The notes below the pieces were generated by a model. That model saw only the letters and a program-made list of their open reading frames with translations. It ran no database searches and had not been told where the DNA came from. A stretch of DNA of 64,000 bases from Varroa destructor (lineage: Eukaryota; Arthropoda; Arachnida; Mesostigmata; Varroidae). The translations under genes were made by a program, and so were the position numbers. The stretch is taken from contig NW_019211457.1 of assembly GCF_002443255.2 (NCBI RefSeq), positions 41,081,126 to 41,145,125 of the forward strand, read 5' to 3'. Position 1 is the stretch's first letter, and each line of letters starts with the position of its first letter. Shown here piece by piece: positions 1-12,486 of this stretch.

Positions 1-35
1 CAGGCAAATACGTTACCCACAAAGCTATCAGTGGG
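1..35 (-). mobile_element. tRNA-derived SINE, 5' head, cut by window edge
   Basis: Read on the minus strand this is CACTGATAGCTTTGTGGGTA followed by ACGTATTTGCCTG. It matches the head of the full SINE copy at 15364-15522 (GTGATAGCTCAGTGGGTAACGCATTTGCGC), including the A-box-like TAGCTNNGTGGGTA. The rest of the element lies beyond the left edge, so its length, tail and target-site duplication cannot be tested here. Seen: the sequence match. Known: an internal A box of this kind is typical of tRNA-derived SINEs transcribed by RNA polymerase III. Confidence 0.6.
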
Positions 36-442
36 GATTACTTCATCTAAAATGAGTCATCTCATCTGAATGCCATCTTTTAGACATATCTCAGTGAAGA
101 ACATGAATTAGATGAATCAAAATATGGGTATCGCTGTAAACATAAGGAATACGCGTTGGCTGACACTAACTATACACTCACATAACGATTTAACACAGTA
201 TGATAATCAAGTAACAGTTAAAACAATAATTTGTGGCAAATAGGCTGGCAAATAAAAAAAAAAACACATTTGCGTATTGCATAAACTTAAAAGCCAAGTT
301 GTGACTTCAACTTGACCTTACGTTGTGCTACTGCAGAGTTTCTGGCAAGGATGCTGCAGCATCGCTGTTAAGAATAAAGGTATATTGAATTTAGATTAGA
401 AAATATACCTAAAAATACATTTAGATTCTAACTTTTTTTCAG
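36..442. other. AT-rich non-coding lead-in
   Basis: AT-rich sequence with an A11 run at 254-264 and no open frame worth annotating. It ends in a textbook 3' splice signal: a branch-point-like TTCTAAC (about 426-432), a T-run, then CAG at 440-442. That signal is the reason the following open frame is listed as a possible exon. Confidence 0.5.
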
Positions 443-613
443 TTTTATCAACACAAGGCGCACAAAAAAGACATTAAAGTTACGGAAGATGTTAGGAAAC
501 ATTTGCAAAGCAGTAGCAGTACACGTTACGTTGGATTAGACTTTCCTTCTTCCGATTGCACAGATCACACGCAGTTCAGCAAAAGCCGCTTTTTTTTTCT
601 CATTATTCCTTAG
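443..613 (+). CDS. possible 3'-terminal exon, unknown protein
   Basis: A frame of 56 sense codons opens directly after the strong acceptor TTCTAACTTTTTTTCAG and runs to TAG at 611-613. It has no start codon of its own, so it could only be an internal or last exon. The predicted peptide is mostly hydrophilic, beginning FYQHKAHKKDIKVTEDVRKH and later containing RYVGLDFPSSDCTDH, and it ends in a short hydrophobic run encoded partly by a T-tract. I recognise no domain. No AATAAA follows closely. Branch point, pyrimidine tract, AG and open frame occur together, which is better than most frames here, but a 56-codon frame can arise by chance. No upstream exon is visible in the window. Confidence 0.3.
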   Translation, partial: FYQHKAHKKDIKVTEDVRKHLQSSSSTRYVGLDFPSSDCTDHTQFSKSRFFFLIIP

Positions 614-1510
614 CCTAATCGAAGCTCCGTCTTCCGTATGTCTGTCCCCTCCGCGCTAGGTCCCTTCTACGGCTAGTTAGCTTGCTGGCCTATGTGAGCC
701 ACGAGATCGACCGAGCAGCCAAGAGAGCCCTACGGGGTATTGTTGTGTTAGGCACTGTCTTGTTTGGGTAGATATCCCCAGAAGCTGATCCTCTCAGATG
801 GTCCGGAGGCATTCATCCAATGAGTGGTCACAGACACACAGATGGAGCGAGCATGAAAGGGACATAGCCAGAAGCAAGGCTGCCTCAAAAGTCCGGTCGG
901 CTTCTTATCTTCGTGAAAGGGAGCGACAGGGTATCAGCAGGGACCGACTCGGACGAGTAGTTAAAGACCAAGCGGTAGTCTGCCCGACTCCTGTCCGATC
1001 TGGGGAGAATCATTTCTTTTATTATTCCTTATTGCTTGGTCAAATAGCAGAAACGCTACTATATGATGTGTCACAAACTCTGGCAGAGGCAGTACTGCCT
1101 GGATCCGCGCACCGTCAGCGCATCAAATCAGTGTGTCTTGTGGTCCGACTGTGTTTATCTTGAGCTTGCGTGTTCCCATGTTCTTCTATGTCTATCTGGA
1201 GCTCGTCCTGTTTCTGCGATGCCTACTGGCGGTGATCATCTAGACAGCGCCGAAGACACCAGCCAAAAAATGACTCTTGCTTGGTAGGACACGCTTCTAT
1301 ACTTTCGTTTAGCCACACAGTCTACGCGCTGCTGATGCCACTCCGATAGGACAAATAGGCTGACAGAAACCTGTCCTAAAACGGATACCAGCAGACAACT
1401 TTCCTGCTGCACAATGTGCGTGAATCAATGGCGGTATTAACGTCACTCAGCGGGTTGACACGTCACAACGTAACTATCAGAGGGTCGACGACCGCTTCTT
1501 TTTATCTTTC

Positions 1511-1513
<3 letters not shown>
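614..1513. other. non-coding, nothing recognised
   Basis: Moderate-GC sequence. Two overlapping open frames, at 798-1163 and 1063-1287 on the plus strand, have no recognisable motif, no supporting splice context and unremarkable composition. I leave them unannotated. Confidence 0.5.

Positions 1514-1552
<39 letters not shown>
1514..1552. repeat. (AT)n microsatellite
   Basis: Uninterrupted AT dinucleotide repeat of about 19 units, 39 bp, sitting between GC-richer sequences. It is likely to be length-polymorphic. No function is implied. Confidence 0.97.
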
Positions 1553-1553
<1 letters not shown>

Positions 1554-4232
1554 CACAACTAACAGCAACTCAGGCTAGAGTGTTGTGCTAGTTCGTATCG
1601 CCGCGAAAGTGCCCTTCTCGAAATCCTGATGTTTGAGCCGAAAAAAGATTTCGATTACGTCCCGCTTTGTAATCTCGTAGCCTATTCGAAAATCTGCCTC
1701 ATTCTATTACTACTTATTTCATGGTCGGACGACAGCAGTGGCACGCCACTGCAAAACCGGTAAACTCTGACGTGACGCACCCATATAAGCTTGAGCGAGA
1801 CAGCCATTGTTCTGTGCCGGGATTTGCCTGTCACCTCGTCCAAATAAAAGGGTTACGAAGGTCAAAGCTAGCTGATATTCCAAATCAAGCGTCTAACCTA
1901 AATATAGCAATGGTAGGTCCCGCCTGCTCCGTCGTCGTCTGAAGCTATAGAAAAAAACACAAGAGGGCAGGAGTACATCTTTAGCGACTCCGAGGCAGGT
2001 ACCGAGGTAGTACTCTTAAACCATGTCACTCGCGTATTTCCACCTTTGCTGCCGGTACAACGGCGTACCGAGCCGGGTGTGCTCCAGTAGCCGGCCGGCA
2101 GAAGAGCGAACGAGTGAGTCGCCAGTCAGACCCTCGGGTATTTGTTTCTTTGTCAGCGAATTCCTTCGAGCCCTGTTCTTTCAATAGGTGAAATGTTTCT
2201 GGGCTCGCATAGAGTACTCTTTTTCGTCAGCGGCGACGGCTTACCTCCCCACCCCCCGAATTCTTTTAGATGGCTTCACGCTTCGTGCCCGGCTGCATTT
2301 CGAGTCCGCTGCTTTTGGTTTTTTCTGCTTAGCTCCCTTAGAGCGCAACGAAGCCTTGAGGGTTTCAGGAAACGCGTGGATTTTCGACAGATGCAGTTCC
2401 ATTTGTTTTACCTTTGCACAAAGGATCCGCTTTTTCTGGGACGTCCAAGATTTGGGTTTCGGTCCCAATAGCAACCAAAGCCGGCGCAGGGCCGCAAAAG
2501 CTTCCAGCACCAAAAGAGCTGATGCCAAGAATCCATTCTACTGGACAGAGAAAAGGAAACGCAGGGGCGCAGCAATCCAAGTCCATGCTATTGTTCGTCG
2601 CATTATTGCGGACTACACATCGATCGGACATAGTTTGTATTGAGGAGCAAACCAGTCTATTCATTGAAGAGAATCCTGCTCGCATTTATGCTCAAAAGTA
2701 TTTATTTTCTCGTTCTTCGCTGTCTCTCCCTAAAGAATTGTCCGAGCAATATACGTAGAGGAACTCAGAGCCCTTTTGCTGGAAAAGGCACTTGTTTACT
2801 ATAGAGGTTATTATTGCTTTTATCAATTTGTCTCTTGTTTCTCTTTTAAGGCCTAATGTACGTGAGTCGGAGCAGGGCGGGTTATGGACATGTGTATATT
2901 TACAATTAGCCTAATAAGCCATAATAATTTGTTTTATTTAAGAACGTTCATTACTGCAGAAGCACGGATACTACAGAATATTTAGGAATAGCACTAGAGA
3001 CCTGTGATTACAAATCGCGCCTTGCGGCACGTAATAGGTTTGAAAAACAGATCTGACATGCCACTCTCTTATTTATGGCTATGCGTCGCCATGAAAAGCG
3101 CCGACTGCTTCCAACATAAACATATAGTTCGATGCTAGCAACAGGAGAAGCGGAAAATGGTTCAGCTTCACGTCCACTTCAATGGGTGTCAATCTCGTAG
3201 CTTGCCCGCGTCTGGGGGTCTCTACACCTGCCAATAGCATCATCACTGGCGCTCACCACTAAAGTTGACGGGATTACATTTGCTTAGCATACAAGCCGAC
3301 TAGTCGGCAGGCCGGCAAGCTTGCACTCGCTGTGCTTGCCTTTCGATCGCTCAGCCTTTCGGCCGCAACTTTATGCTGACTTTCTTTGCTTCGTCGTCAA
3401 CAAGGTCCACGGCTCGTCCGTCTTGCCGAGTAATAACGCGCCCATCCACTCAGCTCCTATTGTTGCTACGACAACTATATAGACAGCTAGAAATTCAGCC
3501 AAGCAACCATGGGACCCGCCACCTTTCCTTACCCTTTTCTGCCGCTGCCGGCAAAGGAGGGTTCCAGGAAACTTCAGACTCCCGTATCGCATGGCAGGTA
3601 ATCTGAGCGAAGTAAAACAGACACTGGCAACATGCCCGTCAGCGGCCGCTGCGCTAACCAGAGCGCGCCGACAGGCATCGGCGGTTGTCAGCCTCTCCTG
3701 AAGTTGTTGCCCTGTCGACGTGAAGTAACGCAGGCGAAGCAGGCGGCCAAGCGAGCCTTAGCATGGCTTGGCTTCAAAGCTTCGTTGAGGTCCTCTTCGC
3801 TTCCATTACAAAGAAATAGAGTCGTCAACAGGAGGACATTGGCAACGTTGTATGTCCTCCGTGGTCGCGACGACAATGAGGATATGGGGTTGCAAAAGTG
3901 GGCATACGAAGAGGAACTGATACAGCGCAAAGGCCATAGGAGATGGTTAGAGCGATTGCATCTCGCAGCCACTGCTACTGATTCGTTGCAGACGTTTGCA
4001 ATCGGTCGCCACCTCTGACATGCAGACCGCATGTAGATAGCGTCGTTAGCCCATCTAGTATCAGAACGGAAGGACCCAACTTCAATGAGCCCAGGAGTTG
4101 GGCTGGTTGGCAGTAACAGCCACCCTCTATCCGTTGCAACGGCGGCAACGCAGCTAGACTGGCGCTGCTGATGCTCGAATCAATTGTACGAAGTTCACTG
4201 AGTCGAATCAGCATTTTCAATACCGAACGCAG
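1553..4232. other. GC-richer non-coding block with opposed open frames
   Basis: Frames of 110-150 codons occur on both strands at 2142-2758 and 3632-4032, overlapping each other almost completely. Their predicted peptides are rich in Ser, Arg and Leu from triplet-like sequence, and I see no domain in either strand. A GC-rich sequence with few TAA/TAG/TGA triplets explains them more simply than genes do. Confidence 0.45.
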
Positions 4233-4697
4233 TCAAGCGCGTCGGCCGAGGAGACGTATGTGCGTCCGACTGAAGAGCATCATCAGCCGAATCACCACAA
4301 CTAGTAACCACAGTAGGGGTATTAACAGCAGCAGCAGCGGCGCCTCCCTTCTTTCTGCTCGGCTTTTTTTATCATCAGCGGATTCAGTTGGTCCCGAATT
4401 TGCCAGCAACTGTGGCTGGCTATCACTGGCGGAGCCATCATCTGTTTGGCAAGCGGACCTCATTTCTTCGATCTTCGCTTGCTGCAGCATGAAAACGTCG
4501 CCAAAACATCGGCAAGACCCGGCTTTGGTCATGTCGATGAGCCGCGACCGCTCGATTTTCGGCCCAACGAAGCCTTCGTGATGGTTATAATTTCCGCTCT
4601 CTTTTCGCGCTCTATCCACCAAAACAGCCTCATCTTCGTCATCCTCAAGTACGACCCGAACACACGAACAAACGAAGCGCTTCCCAGCACGCGTCAA
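4233..4697 (-). CDS. possible exon with acidic tract and C-terminal hydrophobic segment
   Basis: The frame is open for 154 codons, ends in TGA, and is bounded upstream by an in-frame TAG. The first codon is TTG, so a eukaryotic reading would need a splice acceptor. A modest candidate is CGTACTTGAG, just before the acidic run DDEDEAVLVD. From there codons often start with G or A and carry a pyrimidine third base, as in coding DNA. The predicted peptide is hydrophilic in the middle (KIERSRLIDMTKAGSCRCFG, LQQAKIEEM), has a Ser/Asp-rich linker and ends in a membrane-like run (LLLLLIPLLWLLVVVI), part of which comes from a CTG repeat. Against a gene: the plus strand is open over much of the same interval (4171-4581 and 4446-4877), and I recognise no family. 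Confidence 0.2.
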   Translation of the reverse strand: MTRAGKRFVCSCVRVVLEDDEDEAVLVDRARKESGNYNHHEGFVGPKIERSRLIDMTKAGSCRCFGDVFMLQQAKIEEMRSACQTDDGSASDSQPQLLANSGPTESADDKKSRAERREAPLLLLLIPLLWLLVVVIRLMMLFSRTHIRLLGRRA

Positions 4698-7197
4698 CTA
4701 GTATGGCTGGCCAGCGAGCCCGTAAAACATGTGTCGATGCACCAAGATGCTAAATCTGGCCACACAGCCTGCCGCCTCTCGAAACGGCAGAAAGGCCTAC
4801 TAAGACGAAGATCCACCACAGACTTTTATAATGCGTTTTTTCGACTGGTCTTAGGTGTTTTTCTGACCGATGTCTGAAAGCAAGAAAGCTGAACAGAGTC
4901 GCACTCGCTTTTATTTGAGGCACTTGTGATGCCATAACCTCTCCTTTGAAGTCAACGTAGTTAAAGTATGTGTAGTCATTATAATGTGTATTATGTCATT
5001 TGTATTTTATAACTATTGTTCTAATATCCACACGATGAATTCACTTAAAGTGACAACAACGCAGCCAAGCTGCTATACGTGCGACTGTGACACCTCGCTT
5101 TTGTTGTCTAATTTAAATTGTTTTATCTGACTATCACGTGCTTCTGTTCGATATGAGTTTCTCTAGGTCTTATCATTACTCAATAATTTTATGCTGCTAC
5201 TATATTTACAGTAATGTCTTCTGCTGCAGATATTCGGCTTCTGCCTGCCACTTCTTATCGTTTCTCGACATATGGTTACCCTAACCGACAACGCAATAAA
5301 TAGGTGAAATTACTTGAGAATGCCACAGTTCCGGAGTCCTCGGAACGATGTCCACCTGCAAACCGTAATCTCAATCTTCTAATATTCATCTAAGCCTGCC
5401 TTGAAGCGGTAGAAAGTCGTTAAAAGCAGCGCGCGACTTGTAAACCTATGGTGCTGCTCGAAGCAAATAAGTCAGCGGCACCCATGAGGGCAATAGTAAC
5501 CAATCATAATTGATGACTAAAGTCACATTATCCAAAGCAATCAGGCAGAAGAGGAAAAATGCATAAAAGAGGGGGAGGGGGGCTTGGACAAGGGCAAGGT
5601 TGCCCTTTTTCCTTACAGAACCAACATAAAGCAGCGCCAACGAAATTGCAGAAACACGTTAGCTGAAGGGGGAGAGGGAGGGGTTAATGCTAATTCTGAA
5701 TCACCACTTCCGCCTGAACCCTCGCAATTCCGAAACAAGGGGCAGAAGGAAGCCCCTGCCACAGCAGCGCTTGATACTGTGTTAGTATCTGCATGTCGGA
5801 CCTCCCTTATACGGTACCAGTTGCAGCGAAAAAAAAACAGCTGAAGTAAGGATTTAGTCAGTACCAGCAGGCAATGAACAAGCAATACGCACCGCAAATG
5901 CGAGTGCAATAGGTGATAGTGATGCCTCGATTATATCGTTTTTATCTTAAACCCCATTATAACGCTCCCTCATTATGAACTGCTAGAGGTCCACTATTGC
6001 TACATACCCATGTTTGTCTCGCGCCTGAATAAAAAGAACTAAAATCTGATAACGGAAATACATTTCGTTGTCCAATATCAAACCAGATTTATAGTCCTGT
6101 ATCGAATTGATACTATGTCCAAGAATTGCTTTCTGATGTCTAAGCTAAATGATGAAAATTAAAGCACTATTTCAGCATGGTGACAGTCGAGGGACATTCT
6201 CATCCATGATTGATATAGTCGATGCTACCCCGGAAGTTCTTTTGCTAGTTCAATTTCTCTCGCCCGGACTCTTATATCGTAGTCCTGTCCATCCTGAACG
6301 ATCATCTGTCTATTAGATCCCTCGCCTTCAAGCCTCAAAGGCCTATTTTTGTTTTTAGGTGTTGTCTGCCAGCGTCTAGTGCTCCGGTTCGCACGTTATG
6401 TTTTTCATCATCATGACTGTCCCGGTTTATCGTCGGCTTCTTAGATTCATAGAAATATTGCCTTTCACCTATTACCCGTATCGTTATCCGTTTGCCAATA
6501 GCTAACCGCTGCGACGATTTCTGTTGGTATTTCATTCAATCTTTTTTGCAATCCTTTTTTTTCGATCCTATCGAAATCTATCGACAGTAGGTTTCTCCCT
6601 CCTAGTTCGCTTACGACCGGTGGCTCGCGAGACATTTGACGCCTGCGTTCGTCAGACCATCGGCTCAAGGTTCATCAAAAACCCATGCCGCAGGAGCAAA
6701 GGCTCGACAGCTCGAAACGGTTTTCCCATTGGCCACTCGTCTCAGTGATAGTGACCTTTCTTTTCTACACAGCAGCCACCAGCCTGGTTATTTAACTCGC
6801 GAGCGAAGGAGTTTCAGCGACGATCCTACGATTTCTTTCTTACTCTCGCTTGCTAACTCTTATTCCCTCAGTTTGCTCTTGTTGTTGCTGCTGGTACGGC
6901 CGGGACGAGCGACGTCATCGCCAGCTGGAGCTACTTCCGCCGTAGTCTACAGCGCCCTCCGGCGGCCGGCGGTGGTCGTCTGGCCGTGATGCCTCCAGTG
7001 GATGGGTCGACTAGCTACAAGAAGCAGAAAGCAATAATGATAATGGAGCTTCAACGACGGACTAGTCGTGCAACTGCCCTGCCAATCCTTTTGGATTAGT
7101 GTCTCTCGCCCTTTGTCCTCTTTGCTCATCCGCGGCTGACTGCCATTTCAAGAAGAACGGGGCAGTGAAGGTTGTCGGTGAGCGGTAAGGGTTTGGG
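4698..7197. other. non-coding, AT-rich then G-tract-bearing
   Basis: From about 4940 to 5440 the sequence is AT-richer with no open frame. G-tracts occur at 5572-5582 (G5-A-G6) and around 5667-5683. The opposed frames at 5584-5909 and 6335-6989 have no recognisable domain. A possible TATA element closes the stretch. Confidence 0.45.
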
Positions 7198-7203
7198 TAT
7201 AAA
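7198..7203 (+). promoter_or_regulatory. possible TATA element
   Basis: TATAAA in the context GGGTATAAAGGCTCGGC, an AT core in a GC-rich flank as in many animal core promoters. The first ATG downstream (7248) opens only ten codons before TAG, and no gene starts here that I can recognise. A six-base match is weak evidence on its own. Confidence 0.12.
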
Positions 7204-10200
7204 GGCTCGGCTCGCGTGAGAACCGACGGAACAGGCCGATAGGAGACCATGTGGTGCTTGCGTCCTGAGCATCGGTGTTAGTCGATTCGATCCCGCTTTG
7301 AGGATTCTACCGACTCTCCCCTGTACGATAATGGAGCACGTGGGTTATAGACAGTTGATCAAATCCTCATTTATTTGCGTTTTAGGTTCAGCTCGTCACA
7401 TAGCTAGCAAGTATAATTGTTCTTAAATCGTAGTTTCAGCGAGCGAAAAAAAAAGTGACACCATACGTCCACTGCTTATTGTCTGCAGGCGGACGATCGA
7501 TATGCAGTGACTGCGAGGGCTCGATATGCAGAAAGACTTCTAAACAGATAGAGGAAGAGGGAATAACAGAAACATTATTTATATTTCAACGGTCTTTATG
7601 TACTTAACCGAAAGGGTATATAATATTAGTTAGTTCGTTTTTACGATTACTTACTCCTTCCCGCAATGCATATATAATATTTCTAACACTCGCGCGAAGG
7701 TATAATAAAATGTGCTACAAATAGCCAAAGTAGTATATTCACATATGGCTATATGTATGTAAATTTTACTGTGTCCCTGTTTCCTTTCATTTATATTCAA
7801 GTGGAGTTTAGCAGATCACTTCTTGAGTATTATATTGTCAACAAATTTGGCCGTTGCTACGAAAATAACCACTACTACTACAGTCCTTCTATCTCCCATC
7901 GTCGTCACTTTTCTGAGCGTGAAAAGAAGTCGGAATTTTTCGTCTTTCTTTAAATTCAATAATCGTTTGGACGTTGAGACCAAACGGCTACTGCTTTGCT
8001 TTGGGCCGCGGACGTCATCGATTGTTCCGATGACAATCGAGACGTTGACAGGGGGTAGGGGCGATAGTGACCTCACTAGCAGCAGTGGCCGCCGATGGTT
8101 TCTCGAACTTTGTCTATACATCTGAACCGTTCGACGGATGGGGGAGTTCGCCGACCGCCCGTCTTTGCTTCTTCATCGTTGAAATAATGACAGCCATAGC
8201 TGGTTGTGGCAGAAACCCTTTGCCGCCGCCGCCGCCCTTGTCGCCGTCATCACCGTCGCCGTGGCGGTACCAGTTGTAGGCCGGAACGTCGCCTACTCGA
8301 GGTGACTGCGGCTCGTTCAACCCCGTTACGTTCGCCGCCCATCTAGCTAACACTGGGATGCGAGCTATGAGAAGGACGGGTGGATGGATCGGTCGGCCGT
8401 TAGGCCGGCCAACAGTGCGTTCGTTGGCCGAGAATCGATAATGCTCTTCGGCCGCTTTATGGATAGATAGATCATATATATTTTCCGCTTCATTCGGCCT
8501 TAAAATGTCATGGATAGGGTCTTTTTCGAGAGGCTGCTGCTGCTGTAACTGTCATAGAAGCCAACCGCCGGCAGCTGAGCGAAACAGCCAAGCCAAGACA
8601 GATCCAATCTTGGTCTTCCGTCGTCTGCTTTGCCTTGCGTTGCTTGCCTGCATTTGTGGCCGTTATGCCAAGTTCCTACGATTTACCAAAAGCAAATGTA
8701 ATAGTCAAAAGAAAATAAATGTAAGTTTTAAGTACGGTGTTCTTCCTTTCTGAGGCAAAACAGCCGGCCCTTTAATTTGGTTGTGGTCAAGATTTACCGG
8801 GCCATCGACTTTAGCGGCGAGTTCTTTTTATGAAAAACCTGTTGTTTCTCAGTTAGGCTTTTCGTTAATTTGTCTAATAATAGCCGTGACTGCAGTGACA
8901 GTTACACAATAATAAAGCGCGTGAACTTTATTGCTTTAATGGCTATGGGCTGAGATCTGACTGGGAACCATTTAGCTTCAGATTGAGCAGTTCAGTACTG
9001 TAAAGGCCACCGCTAGCGCCGGTTCTCAATTGAACTACAAGTAGCAGCAGAATGTCTTCGTCTCTCATGCCATACATCCCCTTTATCTGATCGCTGCTCC
9101 TTCTATTCAAGAATCGTGGTTGGGTCCGTGACGACCCTTCTACTTAGACGCTTTCTTTTACCCATCCTTGGCTCGGGCCCAACCTTTCCCTCTCAACGGC
9201 TGGCCATTGCAGTAATGGTCTGGTCGCATCGAGGTCTATCACTGTCCGTTCCCTGATCCTTTTGGTTTCGTCTTCGGGTTTTGTCAGGCCCGGTTACGTC
9301 ACAGCTTGGATTAGGAACGCGAGACATCAGAGATTCATTACATCTTACAGGCTGTCGTTCATCGCTCTCACGCACACACATAAACCCATTATCATGCAGA
9401 CCAATACACGTTCTTCCCAACTATAGGTTTAACTCTCAGTGGTAGTATCATCCAGGCCTGCTTTCTGCGAATTGTGGACCTTCTGCGACTGCCGCTATTG
9501 CGTACCGGTGCAAGATCCAACAGTAAGCACGGCAGGCTGATAGTCGGCGATGACAGTTACTCTCTCGCCGACAAAGACGCCCATAGACGCAGCGGCAAAG
9601 GCAGAAGCATGCGCGCAAATCGAAACGGATAGCGCTCAAATGATAGCAGGCAGCAGCGGCCGCAGCGGCACAACCAGCAACGTTTTTTCCTAGTCCGTGC
9701 TTTACCCTACGGGCGGTGGTAGATGGATCTGCCCGCAGGCCGGCTGGTCTGCCAGGTTTGGGTGAGCTTTGGACCATCGGATTCATTCTCAGCAGCGGCT
9801 GCGACTGCTGCTTCTGCCGTTACTGCACTGGAGCTACCAGCGCTTCGAGCAGCCTGCACGGCTCCCAAGGGGCATCTGTTGGCCGGCCCGCAAGCCCCAG
9901 TAAGACCAGGACGAACGCCAAGACAGCAATGGCTCGACAACTGCAGACAGGCTATGCTGCCGATTCTGTTTTCTTCCCTACACTCCCGCCTTTACGGCGC
10001 TGCGTTTCCCGACTTTCCTCGTTCCCTCTGCTGCACACACTTCAGCTTCCTTGTGCTCGTCTTCATGGCTTGCCTTCCTCGACCATCCTTAAACCCGTCC
10101 CTCCTGGACATTCTCCCCCTTTTCCCTGAATTCCCGACAGGCTAGCGACCGCCACTCGTTTTGTCTGCTCCAGAACGTGACATCACGTTCATAAGTCAGC

Positions 10201-10340
10201 ACTTGTGCGCCGTTCTGCAGCTTTTACTGCCCGGCGACCGGCGACGGCGAGCTTTGTTCAAAGCCTAATCTTCTGCTTCTTTTTCTTCCCTTCTTCTTCG
10301 TTGTCTTTGACAAATTTTCACACGTTTTGTCCGTACTGAA

Positions 10341-10342
<2 letters not shown>
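7204..10342. other. non-coding, mixed composition
   Basis: AT-rich from about 7560 to 7800, then GC-richer. A cryptic GCC/GTC triplet stretch lies at 8222-8262. Frames open on both strands around 7816-8353 and 9448-10145 overlap one another and give low-complexity Ala/Ser/Pro or Cys-rich translations without domains. I leave them out. Confidence 0.45.
8222..8262. repeat. GCC/GTC triplet-rich stretch
   Basis: Five GCC units (8222-8236) followed by degenerate GTCGCC and ATCACC triplets. It is cryptic simple sequence that lengthens open frames on both strands by avoiding stop codons. Confidence 0.8.
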
Positions 10343-10381
<39 letters not shown>

Positions 10382-10407
10382 CATATACATATATATACAT
10401 ACATATA
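10343..10407. repeat. (AT)n with imperfect ACATAT tail
   Basis: A pure AT repeat of about 35 bp followed by degenerate (ACATAT)n to about 10407. The Tyr/Ile-rich peptides read across it on the minus strand are a by-product of the repeat. Confidence 0.95.
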
Positions 10408-12486
10408 AAGAACACAGCCGCGGCAGGTTGGGCAAATCACCGTTAGGCCGAAAAAGGAAGCATGATACTGTAAAAGGGCAGCTCCACCAGCAACAACAAA
10501 AGGAAGTCAACTAATTTCATGCATTCCGCTGTCAAGACCTCGTATAACTGCAGTTCTAGATTAAGAAGAAAGTGGCTAGAAAAAGATCGGAACATACCGA
10601 ATATTAGATGCACAAGTGCATGCATTAGATATGCAGACATGCACACACTTCGATGGATTATAGCACACCAAGGGTCAAGGCAAATGCTTCCCGCCGACCT
10701 CCCGATATTTCGCCCGCAGCAACTGGTGGATTTTGCAGCGCCCTTCGACATCGTCGACGACGTCCCTCCAGCCCCGTCTGCATGATTAGCAGCAAGAAAA
10801 TATCTGGGAAGGGACACATGCTTAGCAAATCTCGTTACCTTGTACGTAGGCGTGTTATATTACTTCTTCTTGTAGTCAGCATTGCTCTGCCTGAACGATT
10901 TCTTTCCATAGGAAATACCTTGATATACACACGAAGCTCAGAGCCCAATTGCCCATGAACTTTTTCGATTGCTTGTAGCTGTTGCAGGGACGAAATGTAC
11001 ATCTAGGCGAATATAGTACACCGTTCAGTTGGCACAAACCAACCGCATCTATGCCTTCACAGTTGCCGTTTCGTCCGCCGGAAAGACAAAACGGTGCTGG
11101 TGTCGAAGACGACTATGCTGAGTGAGGGACAAGAAAACGAGCTGGCAACATGACGGAAAACGCTAGGTCCAACTCGCTGGCTAGCTTGCCATTGATCTGG
11201 GCCATGGTTCGACCGCTGGCGAATTGTGTTCTGTTTCTATGTAGGGAATGAAGCAGGCGACGATCACGACGGCACTGGTGGTAATGTCTGATGAAAGCAA
11301 CAGGCCAGAAGTTACCAAGCCAAGAACAGGCCAGGATTGCAGCAACAAAGCAGAACAGCATAGCAGACGAACGGTGGCTGCTGCTGCACTTGTCGTATCT
11401 AAGCATCAGCGGCGACAACCATCATGTCGAAAAAAACGAATGCCAAACGACGACTGACCTTTGATGAAGGAAGAAATAGGACACACAGAGGGAGCGGCTT
11501 CGGTAGGCGCCCAGCCGAAATGATGCTCGCTATTCGAATCGGCAGCTCCGCTTAGTTAAGTGACACAAGACACGTAGGTAAGCCTTTCGGTTGCGCTCTG
11601 CTTCGTTCAACAGGCTTCGCTAGTAGTAGCAGTTGTAGTAGCCGCTGTCATTGGTTGCCGACCGCTTTCCTTTTTTCTCTTACTGGCCAGTTCTGTCCGC
11701 CCAGTCGACCCAGAGGCGGAAGGCCGAATGGGGAGAACCACTGGAGCACGAAGTCCCCCACTCCCACTGCCGTCGCCGTGCCTCAAAGATTACCACAAGG
11801 GGGTCCAAGGCCGCTCAGCTTGTGGCAGAGCGAAGGTGCACAAATGCAGCAAAATTCGACGGCTCTGCCCTATTTCAAGTGATGCAAAGATGGATCACTG
11901 CGTCATTGCATCATCGGCTTGAAGGCAGTAGAAAACGTGCCGAGAAAAACGACTTGCGAACGACCAGCTGGCGAACAGGTGCAGTATAGAACAAATGTGC
12001 CATATGTCTGTACGTGCCAACGGATATGAGCGTAACGCCATCTCAGGCGCTACTATAGTGAAACTACGACCGTTCGTTAAGTGTGTAAATGCTAACTGTC
12101 ACCACCTCTAACTGTACTAGACATATTGCTCACCGAGGCGTGCTTTTGTCGGGAAAAGAAGGCATTACGGTTTATACTATTGCCTTGTTCTCTGTGCATA
12201 TTTCCGTAAGTTGCCTTTGTCACTGCCTATGTACATCTGGTAGTTGCTGTTTGTCTTTCTGTGGTGAACACAGCTTCTTTCAGAGGTCGTCGTCCGACCC
12301 CGATATTTCTCCCTGCCTCATAAAATTGCTTGATTTGAATCGAGTCGACTGGCAGAACCGTTCAACAGTAGTTTACCGAGTCGTCGGGGTACGATTCTGC
12401 TTGACTGGGGCAAGGAGACTTGCCCGTCGTTCGATCGATACGCCTTGTAGTAACAGGGCTAGAGAATGGTCGAGGAAGGAAAGAAA
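10408..12486. other. non-coding, GC-richer, nothing recognised
   Basis: Frames of 80-150 codons are present on both strands (10443-10958, 11113-11457, 11651-11989, 12089-12541). They overlap, lack domains and vary in composition as random sequence of this GC content would. A degenerate GTAGTAGTAGC-type triplet run lies near 11621-11645. Confidence 0.45.

Noticed and set aside
10224..10510. Tyr/Ile-repeat peptides on the minus strand
   Set aside because: Produced by reading through the AT microsatellite.
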